From contig JAQVRQ010000004.1 of assembly GCA_028700975.1 (NCBI GenBank), positions 1 through 62,141 on the forward strand: 62,141 nt of DNA. Direction: 5' to 3'. Shown here one piece after another: positions 17,863 to 26,783 of the stretch (position 1 is the stretch's first letter; every line of letters begins with the position of its first letter). Under the pieces are notes generated by a model. The model was not told the DNA's origin. It worked only from the letters and a program-made list of their open reading frames with translations, and made no database searches. Position numbers and translations under genes: made by a program. This DNA is from Bacteroidales bacterium. GTDB lineage: Bacteria; Bacteroidota; Bacteroidia; Bacteroidales; UBA932.

Positions 17863-19974
17863 ATGAAAAAATTCGGAACAGTTATTGCTGCCATCTCTGC
17901 ACTATTTTTAATTAACTCTTGCAATACAAAGATGACAGATAAAAATCCTTTACTCGTAGCTTCTGAAAATCCTTTCGAAGCTCCTGCCTTTGATAAAATC
18001 AAAAACGAACACTATAAACCTGCTTTTGAAGAGGCAATCAAAGAGGGAAGAGCACAGATTGACTCAATTGTTACTAATCCTGAAGAGCCTACTTTTGAAA
18101 ACACAATAGTTCAAATGGAGTACGCCGGAAGAAGACTTAGTGGCGTAGCCTCAATATTTTTCAACCTTAATGAAGCAGCAACAGACTCTGTAATGCAGAG
18201 CCTTGCTTTGGAGATATCACCTCTTCTTACAGAGTATTCAAACGATATAATGCTTAATGAAGAGCTCTTCAAAAGAGTTAAAACAGTTTATGACAACAGA
18301 GAAAATATTGAGCTCAATACTGAAGAGGCAAGACTTCTGGAGGAGACTTACAAAGGTTTTGCAAGAAATGGAGCAAATCTTAATCCACAGGAGAAAGATA
18401 GATTCAGAGAAATAAACAAAGAACTCTCACATCTCTCTCTCCAATTTGGTCAAAATGTTTTAGCTGCAACCAATAAATTCTTCATTCACATTACAGACTC
18501 TTCTCAACTTGTGGGGCTGCCATCATTTGTAATTGAATCCGGTGCTGCTGAAGCTTCAGAAAGATCTCTTGAAGGATGGGTTTACACTCTTCAGGCTCCT
18601 AGCTATGGCCCATTTTTACAATACAGTGAAAACAGAGAAATTAAGGAAAAACTTTGGAAAGCTGCTAATACTAAAGCATATAAAGATGAGTTCGACAATT
18701 CAGATATCGTTAAAAAAATTGCCGCTTTAAGAATTGAGCGTGCCAATATTCTTGGATTTGAGACTCACGCAGATTATGTTTTGGATGTAAATATGGCTAA
18801 GAGCTCTGAAACAGTTAACACATTCCTAGCAAATCTCCTTAACAAAACACTGCCTTATGCAAAACAGGAGGTAGCAGAGATTCAAAATTATGCTAACTCT
18901 CTCGGTTTTCAAGGTACATTGATGCCTTGGGATTTTAGTTACTACTCTGAGAAATACAAAAATGAGAAATACGCTTTAAATGATGAACTACTTAAACCAT
19001 ATTTCAACCTTGAAAGTGTACAACAAGCTATTTTTGCTCTTGCAGATTCATTATATGGACTAAAGTTTGAAGAAAATTCTAAACTACCTGTTTATCATCC
19101 GGATGTTAAGGCTTATGAAGTTCACGACTCAGATGGCAGATTTCTTTCACTTCTGTATATGGATTTCTTCCCAAGAGCCAGTAAACGAGGTGGTGCGTGG
19201 ATGACAACATTCCGTGATATGTACGTTGAGAACGGAATTGAAAAGAGACCTTTTGTATCAGTAGTTTGCAACTTTACCAAACCCACAAAGGAGACCCCAT
19301 CACTATTAACTCATTATGAGTTTAATACTCTGTTACACGAGTTTGGTCACGCACTTCACGGTATTCTTGCTGAGGGTAAATACCCATCTTTGACTGGAAC
19401 AAATGTAGCACGTGATTTTGTTGAGCTACCATCCCAGATTATGGAAAACTGGGCTGTTAAAAAAGAGTTCCTATCTTCATTTGCCAAACATTATCAAACC
19501 GGTCAACCTATACCTGAAGAGTTGATTGAAAAGATTGTAGCTGCAAAAAATTATCTTAGCGGATATTCAAATGTTAGGCAGCTTACATTTGGTATAAACG
19601 ATATGGCTTGGCATACCCTTAAGACTCTTCCTTCTATTGATGTTGAGAGCTTTGAGAAAAATGCTGTTAAAATGACTCAGCTACTTCCAAATATTGAAGG
19701 AACCTGTTTCTCCCCATCATTCAGCCATATTTTTGCCGGTGGATATTCAGCAGGCTATTACAGCTACAAATGGGCAGAAGTTCTTGAAGCTGACGCATTC
19801 TCACTTTTTGAAGAGAAGGGAATCTTCTCAAAAGAGGTTGCATCATCCTTCCGTAAAAACATCCTATCAATGGGAAATATTGAGGAGCCGTCCATCCTTT
19901 ACAAAAATTTCAGAGGTCGAGATCCTGAACCAGAAGCATTACTGAAAAAATTCGGAATGACCGGTAATAATTAA
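17863..19974 (+). CDS. M3 family metallopeptidase (Dcp-like), lipoprotein
   Basis: A 703-residue zinc metallopeptidase of the M3 family (oligopeptidase A / peptidyl-dipeptidase Dcp group). The zinc motif HEFGH is at residues 492-496, with a downstream Glu in the 'FVELPSQIMENW' helix. Family blocks 'MDFFPRASKRGGAW' and 'SPSFSHIFAGGYSAGYYSY' are intact. The N-terminus is a lipoprotein signal ending in 'INSC', so it is envelope-anchored rather than cytosolic like E. coli Dcp. It probably trims peptides in the periplasm. Its stop overlaps by 4 bp the stop of the convergent DUF6850 gene, leaving no room for a separate terminator. Confidence 0.93.
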   Translation: MKKFGTVIAAISALFLINSCNTKMTDKNPLLVASENPFEAPAFDKIKNEHYKPAFEEAIKEGRAQIDSIVTNPEEPTFENTIVQMEYAGRRLSGVASIFFNLNEAATDSVMQSLALEISPLLTEYSNDIMLNEELFKRVKTVYDNRENIELNTEEARLLEETYKGFARNGANLNPQEKDRFREINKELSHLSLQFGQNVLAATNKFFIHITDSSQLVGLPSFVIESGAAEASERSLEGWVYTLQAPSYGPFLQYSENREIKEKLWKAANTKAYKDEFDNSDIVKKIAALRIERANILGFETHADYVLDVNMAKSSETVNTFLANLLNKTLPYAKQEVAEIQNYANSLGFQGTLMPWDFSYYSEKYKNEKYALNDELLKPYFNLESVQQAIFALADSLYGLKFEENSKLPVYHPDVKAYEVHDSDGRFLSLLYMDFFPRASKRGGAWMTTFRDMYVENGIEKRPFVSVVCNFTKPTKETPSLLTHYEFNTLLHEFGHALHGILAEGKYPSLTGTNVARDFVELPSQIMENWAVKKEFLSSFAKHYQTGQPIPEELIEKIVAAKNYLSGYSNVRQLTFGINDMAWHTLKTLPSIDVESFEKNAVKMTQLLPNIEGTCFSPSFSHIFAGGYSAGYYSYKWAEVLEADAFSLFEEKGIFSKEVASSFRKNILSMGNIEEPSILYKNFRGRDPEPEALLKKFGMTGNN

Positions 19975-21533
19975 AATTTCAGACCTAGGTTTACCGAAAT
20001 AATCGATTTTGACAACCCTTTTCTTTGATATTGCCTTATAGTGGCATCAAGGAAAAGGGTTGTTCCTTTCTTCTCGTTGAGTGAATATCTGTAACTTATT
20101 CTGCCTCCATACAGATATCTTTTACTGGTTTTAAAGAGGAAATCCTCTTCAAGCAAATTATCTGACATATACAGATTACCGGTTAAAAATGGATTCTCTT
20201 CTGATAGCATCTCTCCTCCCCCTTTGTATAGACCTCCAAGTATAGTAATATCTAATAGAGATTTTTTACCTGCTTTAAGGTTTCTCATAGCAGATATTTC
20301 ACCACCGCCAGTGTAGTAATCCTGGATATATTTTGATGGATAAACAATAAACTCACTAGAGAACCTCCCAAAATTCCCTGTCAAAGAAAATCTCCATTTA
20401 GGGTTCCATTTACTACCTCCAATCTCTACAGCATACAACCCTTTAAAGTTTTCTGTCCTGTCGTAATACCTAAGTGTTTTCCCATATTCAAACCAGTTCC
20501 AGGTATTGGATTCATTCTGTACAGGCTCGTATATATTCTCAATTTTGTACGATAGTCTCTCTAATATTATAGCATTCACCGTAAACGAATGACGCAAATT
20601 GTCTGAATTATAATCAACTCTCCCTTTAAAATTGTATTGAAGCCCCTCCTCCAAAGAGTATCTTCTGAGAAGATTATTATCGTCATAATTATTCCCCAAT
20701 CCATATTCAACATCAAGCTCTCCAAAAAGATTAACTCTATCAGCTGAGTAGGAGGCTTGTATAGCAGCACCGAAAGAGTCGGAGAAATAACCTCTATTTA
20801 AATCTGTTGAGGTTGTAATACTCTCTTTCATATACATCCAGCCTCCCTGAAAATTATATAAATGCTTACCTGAAAAATTACCTAAAAAAGCATACTCTAC
20901 CCTCTCTGCATTATATCTATACAGGAGATTTGCCCCAATAATTAAATTATTAGTTTGAAAAATAAGTGAAGGTCTTAACTCAACTGAAGATAGTATATTT
21001 TTATTCCTTCCGTCTGTTCTCTTGGCAGCCGTTGCTGTCTCATAATCAAAGCCTACCCCTGTTGCCAGTGATTGATTAATTTTATAACCCGCAGCTCCCG
21101 AAATCCTATAGCTCTCTCCCAAAATCCTCCCCGGAATAGAATCTGTCATCATATTGATTACACTATTTGGGTAAATTGTACCAAGCCAAGCCTGATTTCT
21201 CCTTTCAAAATGTGTGAAATTAAAAGAGCCGTAAAAGAAAAAGTCGCCATAAGATACATACGATCTTGTTAATGCAGATAGACTTAAATTCATCTCAGGC
21301 TGATTATAGTTTCTATCGGTGCCCGAATAGCCCTCAACCCTGCCTGCAACTTGTGAAAAATCTCTAAAATCTTTAAAGACTAATCCGGCTGCATTATTCG
21401 AAGATAACCAAGGGTATAGTGTGGCAATTCTTTCAAAAGTATAGAGGCTTTTTCCTTCATTCTCTGCCTTCAGATTCAGAAAGATAAGTGAGGTTAAACA
21501 AAGAGCTATAATCTTATATGATCTATTTTTCAT
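19971..21533 (-). CDS. DUF6850-like outer-membrane beta-barrel protein
   Basis: A 520-residue exported protein with signal peptide to about 'LNLKAE'. The rest is rich in alternating aromatic/hydrophobic strands ('YVSYGDFFFYGSFNF', 'KWRFSLTGNFGRFSSEF') and ends in 'ISVNLGLKF', the terminal-Phe signature of outer-membrane barrels. Gene order and sequence style match DUF6850 proteins, which I recall next to DUF4876 lipoproteins and TonB receptors. It is the last gene of the long minus-strand run, 8 bp after the DUF4876 gene. Role inferred: part of an outer-membrane uptake or secretion unit. Confidence 0.75.
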   Translation of the reverse strand: MKNRSYKIIALCLTSLIFLNLKAENEGKSLYTFERIATLYPWLSSNNAAGLVFKDFRDFSQVAGRVEGYSGTDRNYNQPEMNLSLSALTRSYVSYGDFFFYGSFNFTHFERRNQAWLGTIYPNSVINMMTDSIPGRILGESYRISGAAGYKINQSLATGVGFDYETATAAKRTDGRNKNILSSVELRPSLIFQTNNLIIGANLLYRYNAERVEYAFLGNFSGKHLYNFQGGWMYMKESITTSTDLNRGYFSDSFGAAIQASYSADRVNLFGELDVEYGLGNNYDDNNLLRRYSLEEGLQYNFKGRVDYNSDNLRHSFTVNAIILERLSYKIENIYEPVQNESNTWNWFEYGKTLRYYDRTENFKGLYAVEIGGSKWNPKWRFSLTGNFGRFSSEFIVYPSKYIQDYYTGGGEISAMRNLKAGKKSLLDITILGGLYKGGGEMLSEENPFLTGNLYMSDNLLEEDFLFKTSKRYLYGGRISYRYSLNEKKGTTLFLDATIRQYQRKGLSKSIISVNLGLKF

Positions 21534-21541
21534 TTTAGTAA

Positions 21542-22771
21542 TTATTTTGCCAGAGAGGGTCTGTTTCTAACTTCAAAATCCAACAATGAGTTGTTGGTGT
21601 CCATATAGATAATTCGCTCACCATTTTCACTAACAACCACTTTTTCAATTTTCCTGTGAACGCTCTCTCCACTACCAAGACCAGAGGTTTTAGCATAACC
21701 ATTATCAATTTCCGGCCTTAATCTTTTTGAATCAGTTGTCTCTCTGAAACACTCGACACCATCTATAATTAATTGTTTATCTATCATTAAACAGTCAAAA
21801 ATTCTCCTTTCCGGTTGATTTGGATGCCAAGTATAGGTGTCTGCTACAAATTGGTCAGGAGTCTTACCGCCAAGTGAAAATAGAAAAAATGCCGGACTGG
21901 TTTGAGAGAAGCTGAACTGAGATGAAGAACCAACTTTCCAAAAACAGGTTAACCTTTTAACACCAGGCTCAGGGACTGTTTGACCTTTTGTAAGAACAGG
22001 ATCATAAACAGCCCAGTAACCAGATACTCCCAGATTAACCCCATTTGGAGATATTGTTGTATGGTCTATTGCATTCATTGAAATAACAACCTCCTCTCCC
22101 GGTTGAATAGGATTATCAAATCCTCTTCCCGGGAAAATCCACGCCATAGATACTGCCGGTATAGAATCCCTTAATTCCGTCGTACCTGGCTTAATCCAAG
22201 GAGAAGTTCTGCCTGCACTTGGTGCATTATATGGATCTGCCATACCAAAGCAGAGCGAGTCTAGATATGCTATTTCGTCTGAATTATTATATATTATTAC
22301 GTGCTTATCATATGCATAATTTTTCCCTGTATTCGGATTAACTGCACCTCCGTAGTAGGCCTCCTTGATTATAATTTGGCTGGTTACAGAAGCATTAAGA
22401 GGTATCTTCACACTCTTTACATCTGAATCTTTAGGAGAGACCCTGATTTTACTTAAAGAGCCATTAAATATATATATTACTCCGCCTGGTTCAGCGTGTT
22501 TAACCACAGCAGTTGCATTATATGATCCGTGAGAAACTCTTATTGATGCCTTCCCATTAATATCTGTTTTCCCTTTGAACTCAAGGCCGGATATTGGATC
22601 GGTAAATATTAGAGATACCCCTTCCGGGTTGTATTCATACCCTGATGGCATCTGAACCTCAACCTCAATCAATGAGCTCAAAGACTCTTCAGTAAAGGCA
22701 CTCCGTCTTACCTCCTTTATACAACCAGCTAGAGTGAGTGAAAAAATTATTATAAACAAAACTCTTTTCAT
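21542..22771 (-). CDS. DUF4876-like lipoprotein
   Basis: A 409-residue lipoprotein with signal 'FSLTLAGC'. The N-terminal part resembles a carboxypeptidase-regulatory or Ig-like domain ('GKTDINGKASIRVSHGSY'). The main domain has the DUF4876 style: 'IIKEAYYGGAVNPNTGKNY', 'VIIYNNSDEIAYLDSLCFG' and 'LMIDKQLIIDGVECF'. It lies 11 bp after the TonB receptor and 8 bp before the DUF6850 barrel. By position it is the surface lipoprotein partner, where a SusD would be in a Sus-type system, but it shows no SusD (TPR-like) features. The ligand is unknown. Confidence 0.8.
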   Translation of the reverse strand: MKRVLFIIIFSLTLAGCIKEVRRSAFTEESLSSLIEVEVQMPSGYEYNPEGVSLIFTDPISGLEFKGKTDINGKASIRVSHGSYNATAVVKHAEPGGVIYIFNGSLSKIRVSPKDSDVKSVKIPLNASVTSQIIIKEAYYGGAVNPNTGKNYAYDKHVIIYNNSDEIAYLDSLCFGMADPYNAPSAGRTSPWIKPGTTELRDSIPAVSMAWIFPGRGFDNPIQPGEEVVISMNAIDHTTISPNGVNLGVSGYWAVYDPVLTKGQTVPEPGVKRLTCFWKVGSSSQFSFSQTSPAFFLFSLGGKTPDQFVADTYTWHPNQPERRIFDCLMIDKQLIIDGVECFRETTDSKRLRPEIDNGYAKTSGLGSGESVHRKIEKVVVSENGERIIYMDTNNSLLDFEVRNRPSLAK

Positions 22772-22782
22772 TACTCAGTTTT

Positions 22783-25647
22783 TTAAAAGGTTAGCTTAAG
22801 CTCTGCTCCAAAATAAATATCGGTGTTAACTCTTGATCCCGGAGCATCCGGTCTGGTATTTAACTTTAATATTGGTCTTGAATTTGTGAAATTATTTGCA
22901 TAAAAGGATAGAGAGGCAATGTCTCCAATCTCCTTAGTAACTCTTAAATTAGCCATAAAATATGGTCTGTAGCCCGATTTCTGAAAATAGTAGGGCTGAT
23001 TTGATGATAAAATAAGAGTCTGCAATCGCCTCCTTAAATCTGCATCTGAAGTTGTATAATAATCACTAAATGGCCTTACATTTCCACTAAAGTCCAAATA
23101 AAAATCAGGATCTCTGTACATTATCTCCTCATTTCGCATATCTCCCCAATCACCAAAAACCCTGTTACCTTCACTATCCAGTTTATAAACTCTCTCTTTA
23201 TCATATATATTCCATCTTTCATTCATCCAGATACACTGACCAATTAGTGAAACCACAAGTCTCAATGATGGGATATTTGTAACAAGGTGTAGAGTTGATG
23301 TAAACCTCCTGTTTCCATCTCCAATAGTTAAAAAATTTGATTTGGATTCGTATATCCCAACATATGGAAATTTTTCTCTTGTATTAATTGGGTCTACATT
23401 TGAAATATACTCCCGTCTTAAGCCAGGAGAGCTTTCAAGCTGGTGAATATAAGAGCCGGTTAACAGAACAGATGTATTTAAAGCCTTTATTCTACCAAAG
23501 TCAACCTCATACTCAATCCCCCATTTTTTTGTCTCTCCTCTATTATCCGGTGTTGAGTATTGCTTAAATTCATTGTGAGTTGAATAGCCCAGTTCAATAT
23601 ATTCACCATTCTCATCCTTTACCCATACTCTTCCATCCCTGAATATCGGGGCAGAATCAGGATTGGAGACTGAGTTATAGTAATCATATGATGATGTTAC
23701 ATAAGAGTAATTATCAGTTATTCCATTAGATAGTTTTTCATTAAACCAAGTTATCCGGACATTGGTCTCTGAAATGCTAAAGTCAACTCCCAATTCAATA
23801 TTTCTTGATCTTGCAGGCTCGAGTTCATATTGCAATCGATTGTCAACAACCTCTGTACTTATAACAACAAGGGATTCACCTGTTGAAGAATTTCTATACT
23901 GGAAAAGTGGATTATCAATATATATAGGAGATGGATATAACAACCCAAGTGATGGCAATTTATGGAGTAATCCCCATCCACCTCGTATTGACAACGATCT
24001 AATAAATCTACTATTATTGTTTGGAAGTATTGAATAGTTGAAATTTGTACGAGGATCTACAACAGGAGCGTAACTATAGCCCTTTATAAGCATTTTTGTA
24101 AATCTAACTCCTGCACTTACCTGATAGTCTCTATTCAATAATTTCCCATTTACCCTCTCCTCTGCAAAAAGGCTAAAGTCGTTCATATATGGAATTTCGT
24201 AATAATTCCTCTCTCTAAAATATTGAGGTGAAGATCCATTGTAGTAAGTACCTCTACCATTATTCCCTTTACTATTGAACTCAAACCCAAGCACACTCTT
24301 AAAGAGAGAGCTACCAACCTCCTTATTAAGATGAGCAGAGAGCTTACCACTTAAATATAGAGGAATATCTTCGTTTCTTCGGTCGAATTCATCTAGCTCG
24401 CCTGTATACCAACCCTCAGCAATTCCGCTTGTTTTTCTCTCTGTTGTGGGTAGTGGTAAACCATTATTGACAGAATACTTCTGATAATCCTCCCTCCCAA
24501 CTCTTCCTGAAAAATTGTAATTTAATGAGGTTATCCAACTCCTCTTAAGTTGCCAATTACCATACATAGTGAGAGATAAATTCGCCTCCCGCCGCTTTGT
24601 AAAATCACGCATTGAGACATCAGGGTCAATAAGAGAGTTATTTCCAACAAGATAACCACTTAGATAAGCGTTGAATCTTAAAGGCGAAGATCCCCTGATA
24701 AAAGTATTAGAGTATGTCAACCCTAAAGTGGCTCTGTTATAAATATCAACAGGTGAGCGAGCATCTTTGTAAGCTCTTGCGTAATCTGCATCTATATTTA
24801 AATTCCCTGACTCATTACCTAGATAAAAGCCTTTACTAAACGAGATTGCCTTTGTTCTTGGATCTGCCTTTACTCTTATTTCAAAAGGAGTTCTCCCCGC
24901 TTTTGTTTTGACCAAAACAGCACCAGCGGTAACATCACCATATTCAGCAGAAAGAATCCCTTTTAGCACCTCAACAGACTCAATGTTATCTGTGGAAAAC
25001 TTTCTGTAATCAAGTGTATTAAATAGTTCTGAAGTTCTTTCTACCATAATAGATGCCTCATTTGAAACCCTTGAACCATTTATTAAAAGCGCAACCCCTC
25101 TGGCATTGTTATTACCTGGATCGTATATTGATCTGATTGTTATATCGTTCTTACTTGTAAGTGTTGGATTTGAAGTTAATGAGCCTGGAAGAAGTTGCAT
25201 TATATCTGTAAGGCTAGAGGGCTGCAAATGTCTTATTGCAGTTGTGCCAATAACAGATGATGTATTGATAGCTTTCCCTGTCTCTGCCGTTACAATAACC
25301 TCCTCAATTTCCAGATTATCCTCTTTTACTTCAATAATGAGACTCTCTATATTACCTGAAATCTCTAGTTTGATAGAGCGTGCAACATAACCTAAAGAAA
25401 AAATATCTAATGTATATACTCCCTTTGAAATCTTTTCAAATCTGAATAGGCCATTCTCGTTTGAATACTCCCAAATATTTAATTCTCTTATTACAATATA
25501 TGCATTTGGAAGAGACTCTTTAGAATCCTCTCTAATAATGTTCCCTTCAATAATAAAACCTCCCCTCTCTCTTCCTTGTGCTGGCAACAGAAATGGAATA
25601 ATAATTATAAACAAACTAAGGAACGAGCATTTTAAACTATTTATCAT
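22783..25647 (-). CDS. TonB-dependent outer-membrane receptor
   Basis: A 954-residue receptor. Order: signal peptide (to about 'LLPAQG'), carboxypeptidase-regulatory-like domain ('ESLPNAYIVIRE..NENGLFRF'), plug domain ('ITIRSIYDPGNNNARGVALLINGSR', 'VEVLKGILSAEYGDVTAGAV') and a beta-barrel ending in 'FGAELKLTF'. It energises import across the outer membrane with TonB/ExbBD, which are not in this window. There is no SusD gene; the partner is a DUF4876 lipoprotein. Its start overlaps the DUF4105 stop by 4 bp (ATGA), so the two are coupled. The ligand cannot be inferred. Confidence 0.92.
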   Translation of the reverse strand: MINSLKCSFLSLFIIIIPFLLPAQGRERGGFIIEGNIIREDSKESLPNAYIVIRELNIWEYSNENGLFRFEKISKGVYTLDIFSLGYVARSIKLEISGNIESLIIEVKEDNLEIEEVIVTAETGKAINTSSVIGTTAIRHLQPSSLTDIMQLLPGSLTSNPTLTSKNDITIRSIYDPGNNNARGVALLINGSRVSNEASIMVERTSELFNTLDYRKFSTDNIESVEVLKGILSAEYGDVTAGAVLVKTKAGRTPFEIRVKADPRTKAISFSKGFYLGNESGNLNIDADYARAYKDARSPVDIYNRATLGLTYSNTFIRGSSPLRFNAYLSGYLVGNNSLIDPDVSMRDFTKRREANLSLTMYGNWQLKRSWITSLNYNFSGRVGREDYQKYSVNNGLPLPTTERKTSGIAEGWYTGELDEFDRRNEDIPLYLSGKLSAHLNKEVGSSLFKSVLGFEFNSKGNNGRGTYYNGSSPQYFRERNYYEIPYMNDFSLFAEERVNGKLLNRDYQVSAGVRFTKMLIKGYSYAPVVDPRTNFNYSILPNNNSRFIRSLSIRGGWGLLHKLPSLGLLYPSPIYIDNPLFQYRNSSTGESLVVISTEVVDNRLQYELEPARSRNIELGVDFSISETNVRITWFNEKLSNGITDNYSYVTSSYDYYNSVSNPDSAPIFRDGRVWVKDENGEYIELGYSTHNEFKQYSTPDNRGETKKWGIEYEVDFGRIKALNTSVLLTGSYIHQLESSPGLRREYISNVDPINTREKFPYVGIYESKSNFLTIGDGNRRFTSTLHLVTNIPSLRLVVSLIGQCIWMNERWNIYDKERVYKLDSEGNRVFGDWGDMRNEEIMYRDPDFYLDFSGNVRPFSDYYTTSDADLRRRLQTLILSSNQPYYFQKSGYRPYFMANLRVTKEIGDIASLSFYANNFTNSRPILKLNTRPDAPGSRVNTDIYFGAELKLTF

Positions 25648-26783
25648 TGTTGTAAAATTTTATCATTAACTATAGCTCTTAATCCTCCAAGCATTACAAT
25701 TTGAGATGCAACAATAATTATATATTCGGGCAAGAAACCCTGTATTCCGTTCAGCCAAATCACTAAAGAAGAGAGAGAAAATGCCATTAGAAGAATAATT
25801 AGCAACCTTAAAAATCTGGCAACTTTCGTTGAAAAGGGAATCAATCCAAGAAGAAGCGCATATAGAGGATTGCACCAAAGCAGATTATAATTTGAGTGAA
25901 GTTCTATGTGATCAGTTAAAATGATTATACCTAAAAGCGTAATTCCCAGAAGGGCATAAAAGAGAAGCGCTGCAAATTGAATAAACCTCAAAGATTTAAA
26001 AAACCTGGAGAGTAACAAAAGAGATAATATTAGAATTGAGAAGAAAATAGGAGATAAAAGAAAAGGAGTGTTTTTTGGTTGTATTTCATCATTTTTGGTC
26101 AATAACTTGTTCTCTTTTGTAATACTCTTAAGCCCATCAAAAAGTTTATCCGGAAGAAACATACCCTCCCAAAGGGATATTTCACGATCCAAATTTGAAC
26201 CAAGGATTAGGTTTATCCCTGCCCTTGTCCATTTTGTCTCCTTTACATAACTGTTAATTAAATCTCGGAAGTTCTCACTCTCAAGTCCCTCAGGAAATGC
26301 TATATATGGGTTAAGTAAATCCCTTAATTCAGTCGTGCAATTTTTAAAAAGAAATGAGTAGAGATAATACCTGTTCTCAGGTTTGTATAAAAATGTTAGT
26401 TTCTCAATTAACTCACTTTTTTGAAGAGGAGAAAGATCCAACTCTTGCTCATAAACTCCTCTCCCCTCATAACTATACTGCCACAAAAAATCAGCAGTAT
26501 TCTGAATACCAAGCATATAATTTAGCTTCCCTTGGATAAATTTCAAATAAAAATTTGGAGTATTAAAATCAAATAGCCCAAAGTTGAAAACAATATCCAT
26601 TGCCAAAGAATCATCCTTAACCCTTAAAGCACTGTGGCCAAATGTAGAGTAGAGTTCACTACCCGCCGTGCAAGTAATCAAAGAGATTTTTGAATTCTCA
26701 TACTTTGTCGCTTTAAGCGATCCGGAAAACGACAAAAGGGCAATGACAAGCAGCGAGAAGAGTCTGAATCTATTCCTAACCAT
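25644..26783 (-). CDS. DUF4105 (Lnb N-terminal periplasmic domain) membrane protein
   Basis: A 379-residue protein with a signal peptide (to about 'SLKATK') and an N-terminal periplasmic DUF4105 domain: 'SLITCTAGSELYSTFGHSALRV', 'FNFGLFDFNTPNFY', and 'LFKNCTTELRDLL'. The conserved Cys and His patches resemble papain/NlpC-type folds, but catalysis is unproven. The C-terminal half has about five transmembrane helices starting at 'SPIFFSILILSLLLLS'. It overlaps the amidase stop by 1 bp and the TonB receptor start by 4 bp, so it sits in the middle of an operon. It may process an envelope lipid or protein. Confidence 0.85.
   Translation of the reverse strand: MVRNRFRLFSLLVIALLSFSGSLKATKYENSKISLITCTAGSELYSTFGHSALRVKDDSLAMDIVFNFGLFDFNTPNFYLKFIQGKLNYMLGIQNTADFLWQYSYEGRGVYEQELDLSPLQKSELIEKLTFLYKPENRYYLYSFLFKNCTTELRDLLNPYIAFPEGLESENFRDLINSYVKETKWTRAGINLILGSNLDREISLWEGMFLPDKLFDGLKSITKENKLLTKNDEIQPKNTPFLLSPIFFSILILSLLLLSRFFKSLRFIQFAALLFYALLGITLLGIIILTDHIELHSNYNLLWCNPLYALLLGLIPFSTKVARFLRLLIILLMAFSLSSLVIWLNGIQGFLPEYIIIVASQIVMLGGLRAIVNDKILQQ

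Noticed and set aside
22783-25647. SusC-type glycan transporter
   Set aside because: There is no SusD homologue next to it; the lipoprotein partner is DUF4876-like, so calling it SusC would overstate the evidence.
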